Part shown: one piece after another, positions 1 through 6,665 of the stretch
Layout of the letters: each line of letters starts with the position of its first letter
Numbering within the stretch: the first letter of the stretch is position 1
NCBI GenBank assembly: GCA_041179245.1
Contig: JBEGTT010000080.1
Span: 1 to 15,480 of the forward strand
Source: JBEGTT01 sp041179245
GTDB taxonomy: Bacteria > Pseudomonadota > Gammaproteobacteria > Burkholderiales > Rhodocyclaceae
DNA length: 15,480 bases
Reading direction: 5' to 3'
Program-made: the position numbers and the translations under genes
Notes under the pieces: model-generated
Seen by the model: the letters and a program-made list of their open reading frames with translations, nothing else
Database searches by the model: none
Told to the model about the DNA's origin: nothing

Positions 1-877
1 GTAATAAACCACTGCGGGCGCTGGCGCCTAGCAGCGGGTTCAGTGCGGCTGGATCTTTGGTGGCATAGAAATATCGGATATTGGTGACCGCGCTAAAAAT
101 CGATAGCAGCGCAAATGTGCCCCCCAAATGCCCTTGGGTAACCAGCACAATCAGCAGCAAATAGGGCAACAACATTAATGTGGCGTAGAAATGGGCCACC
201 TTCTCGCGCCCTAATACCGCAGCCAAGGTACGACGGCCAACCCGTAAATCCGCATCGAGATCGCGGGTGTTATTGACCAGAAGTACCGCAGCAGCAGGCA
301 AACCACAAATAATCCCAGCAAGTAAACAATCTAATTGCGGTGTTTGGCCTTGTAGCCAGAAAGATCCACCGACGGCAAAAATGCCAAAAAACAAAAGAAC
401 AAATACTTCACCCAAGGGTGAGTAAGAAATGGGATATGGGCCACCAGAATAGGCCCATCCTGACAACAAAGAGCCAAGGCCAATGGCGACAATCGGCCAC
501 CCCCCTTGCTTAGCCAGATAAATTCCGAGGACAAATGCCGCAACAAAACAGACTAAAGCATATAAACGAACCGTATTGGGTGACACCCAGCCCGCAGCCG
601 TGACTCTAAGCGGCCCAAGTCGATCCATTTGATCGTTGCCTTTTTCACAATCCACCGCATCGTTGTGAAGGTTGGTACCGATTTGAATCAGAACCGCACA
701 GCACAACGCTGCCAATAAAGGCAGCAACAACAAACCACTCCCGTTGGCCCAAGCCAAGCTGGAACCTACCAGCACGGGTGCAACAGAAATCGTCAAGGTG
801 TGAGGGCGTATTGCCAGCCAAGCGACTTGCCAAGAAGAAGGTTGGCTAATAGCCGGTGTGAGATAAAGGCTACTCAT
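1..877 (-). CDS. menA: 1,4-dihydroxy-2-naphthoate polyprenyltransferase (MenA), 3' end missing at left edge
   Basis: UbiA-family integral membrane prenyltransferase that attaches the polyprenyl tail to 1,4-dihydroxy-2-naphthoate in menaquinone synthesis. The frame is open from the ATG at 877-875 to the window edge, 292 residues. The first Asp-rich motif lies in NLHNDAVDCEKGND (residues 69-82) and is followed by DRLGPLR, the spacing seen in MenA rather than UbiA. The second is NNTRDLDAD (202-210) followed by RVGRRTLAAVLGR. Many hydrophobic segments are spread along the protein. The ending (ALNPLLGASARSGLL) resembles the last helix region of MenA, so only a few residues are probably missing. 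A GAGAG stretch lies just upstream of the start. An FNR-type box at 1002-1015 could drive it, with a leader of about 90 nt. The family call is firm; MenA over another UbiA member rests on motif spacing. Confidence 0.88.
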   Translation of the reverse strand, partial: MSSLYLTPAISQPSSWQVAWLAIRPHTLTISVAPVLVGSSLAWANGSGLLLLPLLAALCCAVLIQIGTNLHNDAVDCEKGNDQMDRLGPLRVTAAGWVSPNTVRLYALVCFVAAFVLGIYLAKQGGWPIVAIGLGSLLSGWAYSGGPYPISYSPLGEVFVLLFFGIFAVGGSFWLQGQTPQLDCLLAGIICGLPAAAVLLVNNTRDLDADLRVGRRTLAAVLGREKVAHFYATLMLLPYLLLIVLVTQGHLGGTFALLSIFSAVTNIRYFYATKDPAALNPLLGASARSGLL

Positions 878-886
878 TACTCTCTA

Positions 887-949
887 TCATGAAGTTAATT
901 TGAATTTTTCTACCGCCGCTTTTAGCCCCTGAGCTTGTTCCTCAAGGCT
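887..949 (-). pseudogene. Relic of the 3' end of a methyl-accepting chemotaxis protein gene
   Basis: Read on the minus strand, these bases encode EEQAQGLKAAVEKFKL plus a short tail and a TGA stop at 889-887. This is the hallmark C-terminal end of bacterial chemotaxis receptors, after the signalling hairpin. Immediately upstream the frame is closed by TAA. Adding one base there would restore a typical Ala-rich run before SLEEQ (GCTGCT-AAAGC), which suggests decay by frameshift plus point changes. Beyond about 970 I see no further receptor sequence. The fragment lies 10 bp upstream of the menA start, so a receptor gene once stood here and was deleted down to its tail. Identification is from the peptide pattern only. 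Confidence 0.6.
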
Positions 950-1001
950 TTAGCAGCATAAGCTTACACGTTCATTCTGGGGGCTCAGCCATTGAACTGC
1001 A

Positions 1002-1015
1002 TTGATAGGAATCAA
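1002..1015. promoter_or_regulatory. Perfect FNR/DNR-type binding site (TTGATAGGAATCAA)
   Basis: The sequence TTGAT-N4-ATCAA matches the FNR/DNR/ANR consensus exactly, and one further base pair (A...T) extends the symmetry. On the minus strand a -10-like CAGAAT lies at 979-974, which puts the box centre (1008.5) at -41.5 from a start near 967, the usual class II activator geometry, reading toward menA. On the plus strand TATCAG at 1036-1041 would place it near -39.5, reading toward the CopD-like gene. It may serve either or both. The motif match is observed; occupancy and direction are inferred. Confidence 0.72.
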
Positions 1016-1128
1016 TTCAAAAATTCTACGTACCCTATCAGAACGAACAGAATTCAATCGATAAGTGCTAGGCAAAATGTCGGATTTCTCCGTACATAAA
1101 ACATCGAATAGGGTGACTTAGCGGTTAC

Positions 1129-1142
1129 TTGATACTCGTCAT
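1129..1142. promoter_or_regulatory. Degenerate FNR/DNR-type site (TTGATACTCGTCAT)
   Basis: This has a perfect left half-site TTGAT and a right half GTCAT that matches ATCAA at three of five positions. A -10-like GATACT at 1163-1168 would place the box near -39.5 of a start around 1175, about 95 nt upstream of the GTG at 1269. A single site this degenerate can occur by chance, so it is only a candidate for the CopD-like/DUF2249/nnrS group. Confidence 0.3.
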
Positions 1143-1268
1143 GTTACTCATGATTTAACTCGGATACTCTTTAAAACTTGTTTCAATGCTTGTTTTGAAG
1201 CTCCCTATTTTTCCATCTGACCCAGTTATCCTTATGTTTCCGCCTCTTGCTTCCAAGTCAAAATTCCC

Positions 1269-1739
1269 GTGGACGATCTAGCAATATTTCGAGCGCTGCA
1301 TGTTGCAGGCGTAGTGCTATGGATTGGCGGGGTGGCATTTGTTACCACCGTGCTTTTGCCAGCAATCCGAAACCTGAAATCCCCCGAGGAACGGGTAGCA
1401 TTTTTTGAATCCATTGAAAATAAATTTGCTGGGCAAGCGCGGGTAACCACCTTACTGGTCGGCTTAACTGGTTTCTACATTATTTATCAGTGGAATCTCT
1501 GGGAGCGTTTTTTAGACCTTAATTTCTGGTGGCTTCATGCAATGCTGGCTATTTGGTTGCTGTTTACGATGATGCTGTTTATTGCTGAACCCTTGTTTTT
1601 GCACCGCTGGTTTCTGGAAAATGCAAAACACAAGCCTGAGGCCACATTTCAACGGATTGAGTGGCTACACCGCGGATTACTTACGGTTAGTTTGATCACT
1701 TTAATCGGAGCTGTAGTGGGTAGCCATAGTCTTCACTAA
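1269..1739 (+). CDS. Four-TM CopD/HemJ-like membrane protein
   Basis: The product is 156 residues with about four membrane segments (near 9-30, 58-76, 86-108 and 133-152). The first carries an HVAGVVLWIGG pattern (His11) as in CopD/HemJ-like small membrane proteins. Further His residues at 90, 112, 134, 153 and 156 lie at or near helix ends, so haem or metal binding is possible but unproven. The start is a GTG; no in-frame ATG lies near the N-terminus and no clear Shine-Dalgarno precedes it, so the start is uncertain by a few codons. It is followed by a DUF2249 protein and NnrS in the same orientation, which suggests a role in nitrogen-oxide metabolism or stress. I recognise the fold type but not a specific function. 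Confidence 0.72.
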   Translation: MDDLAIFRALHVAGVVLWIGGVAFVTTVLLPAIRNLKSPEERVAFFESIENKFAGQARVTTLLVGLTGFYIIYQWNLWERFLDLNFWWLHAMLAIWLLFTMMLFIAEPLFLHRWFLENAKHKPEATFQRIEWLHRGLLTVSLITLIGAVVGSHSLH

Positions 1740-1860
1740 TCACTCGGCGTAAATCGATGCTAGCAGCGGTTTGGGTAAGTGTTCGCCCTCGCAAAACCAC
1801 GCCTAAATCGCCATAACAACCTTTATTCACGCTTTATTTCACCTTGTACAAAGGAGTTTT

Positions 1861-2112
1861 ATGTCTAACTGCGCCAACAACCACCGTTCTACAGATGCCA
1901 TTTATCCCTTTGACGCCCGAGGCGTTGCCAAACGATTCCGTCATGCTGCTATTTTTGGCGCCTTGGACGCCTTACGGTTTTGTAATGACCATGATCCATT
2001 GCCGTTACTTGGGCAACTCGAACAACGTTATGGAAATGCACTTGAAATCGCCTACCAACATCGCGAAATTGGTGCCATCGTGATCGATTTCACCAAGCTA
2101 GCGAGCACATAA
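1861..2112 (+). CDS. DUF2249 domain protein
   Basis: A cytoplasmic protein of 83 residues that is almost entirely one DUF2249 domain. Visible family features are FDARG (17-21), RFRHAAIFGALDAL (25-38), NDHDPLPLL (42-50) and QLEQRYG (52-58). DUF2249 proteins are small, of unknown biochemical role, and recur beside nnrS, hemerythrin-like and denitrification genes. The start is fixed by a strong Shine-Dalgarno (AAAGGAG) seven to eight bases upstream of the ATG. An overlapping frame beginning at 1844 lacks such a site and has no family character. nnrS follows after 35 bp, so the two are probably co-transcribed. Confidence 0.85.
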   Translation: MSNCANNHRSTDAIYPFDARGVAKRFRHAAIFGALDALRFCNDHDPLPLLGQLEQRYGNALEIAYQHREIGAIVIDFTKLAST

Positions 2113-2147
2113 GGGGTTGCATTTATAAGAGAAACTCGTAAGCAGCG

Positions 2148-3314
2148 ATGATGAATGTGACTACCCTCCCCCTTTGGGCCGTGGGATTTCGACCCTTTTT
2201 TGCCTTAGCCTGTCTCTCGGGGGCATTGCTGCCTTTACTCTGGATAATGATGTATTCGGGAAGCGCAGCAACGCCGGCCACATTCATCGTCAGCGCTCAA
2301 CAATGGCATGCGCACGAAATGTTTTTCGGGTTTGGATGGGCGGTCTTGGGCGGGTTTTTGCTCACCGCGAGCAAAAACTGGGTAAGCATTCGCGGTTATC
2401 ACGGCACGGTTTTGATCGCACTGGTTGCGGCATGGTGCTTGGAACGGGTAGGCATGGTCGCAGGTCAGTCATGGCCCCCCGTGCTGTTCTGGTTTTCCAA
2501 CCTGCTTTTTGGGGCGATGTTGATTAGTTTGTTAGTCGCCACCTTGGTTCGCCATCGTAAGACGGATAGCTACCCAGATAACCTTTATTTCATTTTGCTA
2601 CTGCCGTGTTTTCTTCCAGCAAAGTGGTTAATTCTGTCGCCAGAGACTTTCACGGAAGGCTGGGGAATGACGTTAGGGCTGTTTCGTTTGTCTTTCTTGC
2701 TGATGCTCGAACGAACCCTGCCGGCTTTCATGAAGGGGGCGTTTCAAGTGAACTTGCGACGTATCCCCTGGTGTGAACACATCGTCAAAACATTGGCCCT
2801 GTTACTCGTATTTGGGCCATTTCTACCGGTGAACGTTCAGATAGTAGGCAGCCTAGTACTTGCCGTTATGTTGCTTACCCGCTGGTTGGCTTGGTATCCA
2901 CTGAAAGCATTGAGCCGTTTAGAGATTGGCATCATGTACCTCGGCTATCTGTTGATCGTGGCGCAGTTGCTAATCGAAGCGCTTGGGCATATTTCCGGCT
3001 TTCCTTGGGTTGGGAATGTGTCGGTACATGTGTTTGCGCTGGGCGTGATTGGTCTGGTGACGCCAGCGATGATTCTTCGTATTTCCAAGGGACACACGGG
3101 GCGCAAAGTCGTGTTTGACCACTTAGACAAAACCTGTCTGTGGATGGCCCTAGCCGGTTTTATGCTCCGGGTCGTCGCCCCTCAAATGGCACCTGATTTC
3201 TACCTGCTTTGGCTGATGTTGTCGGCGAGTTGCTGGCTGTTTTGTTTTGGATTGTTGGGGTGGCGTTATATTCCTTGGCTATTTCAGGCAAGGGTTGATG
3301 GCAAAGAACACTGA
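2148..3314 (+). CDS. nnrS: NnrS family membrane protein
   Basis: A polytopic inner-membrane protein of 388 residues with about 12 hydrophobic segments. The N-terminal pattern VGFRPFFAL (12-20) and the block WHAHEMFFGFGWAVLGGFLL (53-72) are characteristic of NnrS, a haem- and copper-containing protein found in denitrifiers and linked to tolerance of nitric oxide. His54 and His56 are the likely conserved metal ligands. The length is usual for the family. The start is one of two adjacent ATGs (2148 or 2151) with only a weak ribosome-binding site. It sits between a DUF2249 gene and mogA, and the nos locus is a few kilobases away, so induction with denitrification is expected. Confidence 0.92.
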   Translation: MMNVTTLPLWAVGFRPFFALACLSGALLPLLWIMMYSGSAATPATFIVSAQQWHAHEMFFGFGWAVLGGFLLTASKNWVSIRGYHGTVLIALVAAWCLERVGMVAGQSWPPVLFWFSNLLFGAMLISLLVATLVRHRKTDSYPDNLYFILLLPCFLPAKWLILSPETFTEGWGMTLGLFRLSFLLMLERTLPAFMKGAFQVNLRRIPWCEHIVKTLALLLVFGPFLPVNVQIVGSLVLAVMLLTRWLAWYPLKALSRLEIGIMYLGYLLIVAQLLIEALGHISGFPWVGNVSVHVFALGVIGLVTPAMILRISKGHTGRKVVFDHLDKTCLWMALAGFMLRVVAPQMAPDFYLLWLMLSASCWLFCFGLLGWRYIPWLFQARVDGKEH

Positions 3315-3392
3315 ACACAGGACAACCGCCGGCAGGCGTAGAGAAGGTCGGTATCATGCTGGCCGCGAACAAATTTATCGGTGAAAACAACA

Positions 3393-3983
3393 ATGAATAA
3401 TGTATTAAAAATTGGGCTAGTTTCGATCAGTGACCGGGCAAGCGGTGGTGTTTATGAAGACAAGGGGCTGCCCGCGCTGCAAAACTGGTTTGAGAAAGCA
3501 CTGACCTCACCGTGGAAAATGGTCAATCGCCTCATACCAGATGAGCAAACCGAGATTGAAAAAACACTGATTGAACTGGTGGATACTGAAGGCTGCCATC
3601 TGGTACTCACCACGGGTGGTACAGGTCCAGCACTTCGCGACGTAACGCCAGAAGCAACACTTGCCGTCGCCGATAAGGTTATGCCTGGTTTTGGGGAACA
3701 AATGCGCCAAATCAGCCTGCAATTTGTCCCTACCGCAATTTTATCGCGCCAAGTAGGTGTTATTCGTCAACAGAGTCTGATTCTCAATTTACCCGGCCAG
3801 CCCAAAGCTATCGCTGAAACGCTCGAAGGTCTAAAAGATAAAGAGGGCAAAACAATCGTTTCGGGGATTTTCGCGGTCATACCCTATTGCATCGACTTAA
3901 TTGGTGGCCCGTATGTGGAAACGAACGAGGCCGTGGTGGTCGCCTTTCGCCCCAAATCAGCGGTTAAGCCCATACCCCTTTAA
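3393..3983 (+). CDS. mogA: Molybdopterin adenylyltransferase MogA
   Basis: MogA adenylylates molybdopterin before metal insertion, a cytoplasmic step in molybdenum cofactor synthesis. The product is 196 residues from this ATG, close to the roughly 195 of E. coli MogA. Family signatures are IGLVSISDRAS near the N-terminus, TTGGTGPALRDVTPEAT (about 74-90) and the LNLPGQPKAI loop (about 134-143). The ATG at 3393 is preferred over the in-frame GTG at 3381 because GGTGA at 3380-3384 is then a well-spaced ribosome-binding site. It follows nnrS by 78 bp. The cofactor serves nitrate reductases and other Mo enzymes, which fits the nitrogen-oxide setting. It converges on ccoG with a 17-bp gap. Confidence 0.92.
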   Translation: MNNVLKIGLVSISDRASGGVYEDKGLPALQNWFEKALTSPWKMVNRLIPDEQTEIEKTLIELVDTEGCHLVLTTGGTGPALRDVTPEATLAVADKVMPGFGEQMRQISLQFVPTAILSRQVGVIRQQSLILNLPGQPKAIAETLEGLKDKEGKTIVSGIFAVIPYCIDLIGGPYVETNEAVVVAFRPKSAVKPIPL

Positions 3984-4000
3984 TACTGAGGGGCTGGCTC

Positions 4001-5401
4001 TTAAGGCATCCAGAATTTGGCATTTTCTACTACCTTCACCGTATCGTCCTGAATATCGCGGGCGATGAAACGTATCGAGTTAGCACCTGTCTTGGCGCTG
4101 TCCTGATCTACTCGAACTGAGGTGGTCAGCGCACCAATTTCCCCTCCAGCAATCGTCAGCACCAGCGGTTTCTCAAAGTGAATGCTGGTGATCCCTTCGA
4201 CCGATAGTTCAAAAGTACGGCGTTGATTACCCGTATTCATCACCAATAGCTGGAATACGTTCTCGATGGCACCATCTTCGACCTCTCGCGCCAGTGTGGC
4301 ACGGTCACGAATCACGTCTAGCTTTAGCGGCACACGCGTGGCTAAAGACCAAGCCACGGCGGCGGTCAAACTCACAAAAATCGCAATGTAGGCCAATACA
4401 CGAGGCCGCAAAGCACGGTGCAGGATTTCTTTGGTGCCCTGATGGTTAGCCACAGCATTTTCCGTGGAATAACGAATCAGGCCACGCGGGTAGGTCATTT
4501 TGTCCATGACCTGATCGCAGGCATCAATACAAGCTGCACAGCCAATACATTCATTTTGAAGTCCGTTACGGATATCAATACCCGTTGGGCAAACCTGAAC
4601 ACAAATTCCGCAATCAACACAGTCGCCCAGCCCCTGAACACGCGGGTCGATAGATTTGGTACGTGCCCCACGAGGGTCGCCGCGCAAGTGGTCATAGGCA
4701 ATGATGAGCGTGTCTTTATCCAGCATAGCGAACTGAAAGCGGGCATAGGGGCAAATCTGCCGACACATTTGATCGCGCAAAAAACCCGCGTTACCGTAGG
4801 TCGCGAAGCCATAAAAAAGCACCCAGAAAGCGGACCAACCACCAATATCTAGTGTCATCAAACCATCGAGCAACTCGCGGATTGGCACAACGTAACCAAC
4901 AAAAGTGATCCCCGTCCATAGTGAAAACAGTAGCCATGCGCCGTGTTTTGCCACTTTGATACGTAGTTTCCTAGGCGACCATGGTGCAGCATCAAGCCTA
5001 AGCCGGGCAGGACGGTCACCTTCAATATGGTGCTCCATCCAAAGAAATATCTCGGTATATACGGTCTGCGGACACGCATAACCACACCAAATACGTCCGG
5101 CGATGGCGGTTATCAGGAAAAGTGCTAATGCACATAAGACCAGTAGCAAGACAAGATAAATAGTGTCTTGTGGCCAGAGAATCAGGTCAAAGAAATAGAA
5201 TTTACTGTCTTCAAGATCAAACAAAATTGCTTGATGGCCTTCCCACTGAATCCAACAGAGTCCGTAAAAAACGGCCTGTGTCATCCACACGCAGGCCCAG
5301 CGCCAACTGGTAAAGAAGCCCGAAATGGAACGTGGATAAACCTTGGCGTTGTAATCTGGCGCCGCTTGAATAGGAATGACTTTGCGAATTTTTTTAGGCA
5401 T
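4001..5401 (-). CDS. ccoG: Cytochrome c oxidase accessory protein CcoG (FixG/RdxA family)
   Basis: A membrane ferredoxin of 466 residues. The CcoG family reduces Cu(II) to Cu(I) for copper insertion, classically for cbb3 oxidase. Several N-terminal membrane segments carry WCGYACPQTVYTEIFLWMEH (Cys106, Cys110). A CRQIC motif follows (Cys203, Cys207), then two 4Fe-4S motifs, CVDCGICVQVCP (251-262) and CIGCAACIDAC (275-285). After a further membrane segment near 331-344 comes an Ig-like periplasmic domain ending in KFWMP. The start chosen is the ATG at 5401; an in-frame GTG at 5416 abuts the upstream stop and would add five residues. It is the last gene of the minus-strand operon with Sco and PCuAC. 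No ccoNOP genes are visible, so its copper may serve NosZ, an oxidase elsewhere, or both. Confidence 0.93.
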   Translation of the reverse strand: MPKKIRKVIPIQAAPDYNAKVYPRSISGFFTSWRWACVWMTQAVFYGLCWIQWEGHQAILFDLEDSKFYFFDLILWPQDTIYLVLLLVLCALALFLITAIAGRIWCGYACPQTVYTEIFLWMEHHIEGDRPARLRLDAAPWSPRKLRIKVAKHGAWLLFSLWTGITFVGYVVPIRELLDGLMTLDIGGWSAFWVLFYGFATYGNAGFLRDQMCRQICPYARFQFAMLDKDTLIIAYDHLRGDPRGARTKSIDPRVQGLGDCVDCGICVQVCPTGIDIRNGLQNECIGCAACIDACDQVMDKMTYPRGLIRYSTENAVANHQGTKEILHRALRPRVLAYIAIFVSLTAAVAWSLATRVPLKLDVIRDRATLAREVEDGAIENVFQLLVMNTGNQRRTFELSVEGITSIHFEKPLVLTIAGGEIGALTTSVRVDQDSAKTGANSIRFIARDIQDDTVKVVENAKFWMP

Positions 5402-5416
5402 AGGGCTTAATCTCAC

Positions 5417-6061
5417 TCAACGCTGCCAAGCACAGCCTTTTAGAACCTCGCCATCGACGGTGAGTTCAGCGCGCCAACCATACAGCGTGCCGCTAGTCTT
5501 ATCTTGGCAATACTGGCGCAGGATGCGCCAGCCGGTTTCCGGTTTTTCTGGCGTGCTGAGAACAACCGCACCACCTTCCCCATTTTTAACCTTATAGGCC
5601 AATTTCAATTCTGGTTTTCCGGGGCGCGTGAGCAACAACTCATCTGCCGCAACAACCAACTGCCATGCAGTTTCTTGACCCGTTTGACTACCTGCCGCGC
5701 GCCAAACCTCATCAGGCCCACCAGCCTCGTGGCAACGAGCTTCAGTCCGTGCCAAATTGATATGTTTGACCTGCAACTGGTCTTGTACGATAACGCTCAG
5801 AAATTCCACGTAAATATTTTTACCATCAGCCAACCCCAATTGGGCTAACTGGGCACTCACCTCGGCGTTCGGAGAAACATCTTCCAATTGATAATAACTG
5901 CGGTGTCGGCAAGGCGAAAAAATCTTCCGACCTTCGTGCTGCAACAGCAAACCTTTGGCAATTTTTTCTTCACTGCTTGCAGGGGCTGTCGGTTCGACAG
6001 AAAAAGCAGCGACAGGCAAAAGCACTGTCGCTAGCCAACAAAGCAATACCTTTAATTTCAT
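5417..6061 (-). CDS. Exported COG3650-like protein of unknown function
   Basis: The product is 214 residues with a Sec signal peptide (MKLKVLLCWLATVLLPVAAF, cleavage near 20-22), predicted periplasmic. The mature part has FSPCRHRSYYQL (Cys51), further Cys at 110 and 185, and ends in GCAWQR (Cys210). The 'HEGRKIFSPC' start and the '...GCA' ending resemble COG3650/MliC-like small beta-rich periplasmic proteins, but this is a pattern impression. The four mature cysteines could form two disulfides or bind metal. The chosen ATG gives a clean signal peptide; an upstream in-frame ATG at 6127 would add 22 hydrophilic residues and overlap sco. It lies 22 bp after sco and directly abuts ccoG, so it is operonic with copper-handling genes. 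Confidence 0.72.
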   Translation of the reverse strand: MKLKVLLCWLATVLLPVAAFSVEPTAPASSEEKIAKGLLLQHEGRKIFSPCRHRSYYQLEDVSPNAEVSAQLAQLGLADGKNIYVEFLSVIVQDQLQVKHINLARTEARCHEAGGPDEVWRAAGSQTGQETAWQLVVAADELLLTRPGKPELKLAYKVKNGEGGAVVLSTPEKPETGWRILRQYCQDKTSGTLYGWRAELTVDGEVLKGCAWQR

Positions 6062-6083
6062 AGTGTTATCCGATTGAACAGGT

Positions 6084-6665
6084 TCAATGTGCTTGGATGA
6101 ATTGTAGAACTTCTGCCTGTAATTCATTTAGCGGTTTGCCGTAGGGAAATTTTTTGATGAATTGCCCATCCGGCCCAAGCAGAAACATACCCGCCGAGTG
6201 GTCAACGGAATAATGTTCAGCACTGCTGCCAACAGGGTTTACCTTGGCATAACGCACCTTAAAGTTTCTCGCAGCACGGCTCACCAACTCAGGTGAACCG
6301 CTTAACCCAACAATGCGTGTATCAAAAAAAGTCGTATAGGTCTTTAGGACGGACGGCGTGTCGCGCTCTGGATCGACGGTAATAAAAATCAACCTTAGCT
6401 TTTCCGCATCAGCGACCGGCAGCGACCGCAGAACTTGTGTCATTTCCGCCAAGGTTGTTGGGCAAATATCCGGGCAAAACGTATAACCAAAGGTAATGAG
6501 TTGGAAACGCCCCCGAAAGTCATCTTCACTAATCGCTTGCCCGCTAGGGCCAGCCAATAAATAACGAGGAATGATTCCGCTCGGTTCGGCCTGCACTAGC
6601 GCTGGAAAGATGGCTAACCCCACACATACCCACCGAATCAATTTCAGGGTTAGATAAGTATTCAT
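6084..6665 (-). CDS. Sco/SenC family copper chaperone
   Basis: A periplasmic thioredoxin-fold protein of 193 residues that binds Cu(I) and delivers it, or reduces thiols, at CuA-type sites. It has an N-terminal signal or anchor segment (about 9-26), the CPDIC copper motif (Cys64, Cys68) in TFGYTFCPDICP, FITVDPERDTP (94-104) and the third ligand His156 in SVDHSAG. The length fits the family. Its ATG overlaps the preceding stop as ATGA, so translation is coupled. NosZ also carries a CuA centre and starts 3 kb away on the divergent strand, which makes NosZ CuA a plausible target alongside cytochrome oxidase. Confidence 0.93.
   Translation of the reverse strand: MNTYLTLKLIRWVCVGLAIFPALVQAEPSGIIPRYLLAGPSGQAISEDDFRGRFQLITFGYTFCPDICPTTLAEMTQVLRSLPVADAEKLRLIFITVDPERDTPSVLKTYTTFFDTRIVGLSGSPELVSRAARNFKVRYAKVNPVGSSAEHYSVDHSAGMFLLGPDGQFIKKFPYGKPLNELQAEVLQFIQAH

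Larger units (their letters stand above)
878..1268. other. Intergenic region between menA and the CopD-like gene
   Basis: No intact gene is supported here. The stretch holds the chemotaxis-receptor relic (887-949), a perfect FNR/DNR-type box (1002-1015) and a weaker one (1129-1142). Around 1134-1169 the tetramer ACTC occurs four times at 8-12 bp spacing. Around 1180-1200 the heptamer CTTGTTT occurs twice. The rest is AT-rich and looks like divergent promoter and leader sequence. I see no tRNA and no strong terminator. Confidence 0.6.

Noticed and set aside
1134..1169. Four ACTC tetramers spaced 8-12 bp apart
   Set aside because: The unit is too short and the spacing irregular. Chance recurrence in AT-rich leader sequence is likely.
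1844..2083. A 79-codon plus-strand frame overlapping the DUF2249 gene
   Set aside because: The DUF2249 frame has a strong Shine-Dalgarno and family motifs. The overlapping frame has neither.
3356..3403. A 14-codon mini-frame (MLAANKFIGENNNE) before and across the mogA start
   Set aside because: It could be a leader peptide, but it has no clear ribosome-binding site and no regulatory structure nearby; too short to support.
3975..3993. A CCCCT/AGGGG inverted repeat at the mogA-ccoG convergence
   Set aside because: It has only a 5-bp stem with a 9-nt loop and no T-run on either strand, too weak to call a terminator.
4418..4852. A 144-codon plus-strand frame inside ccoG
   Set aside because: It is antisense to the two 4Fe-4S motifs of CcoG and shows no independent domain.
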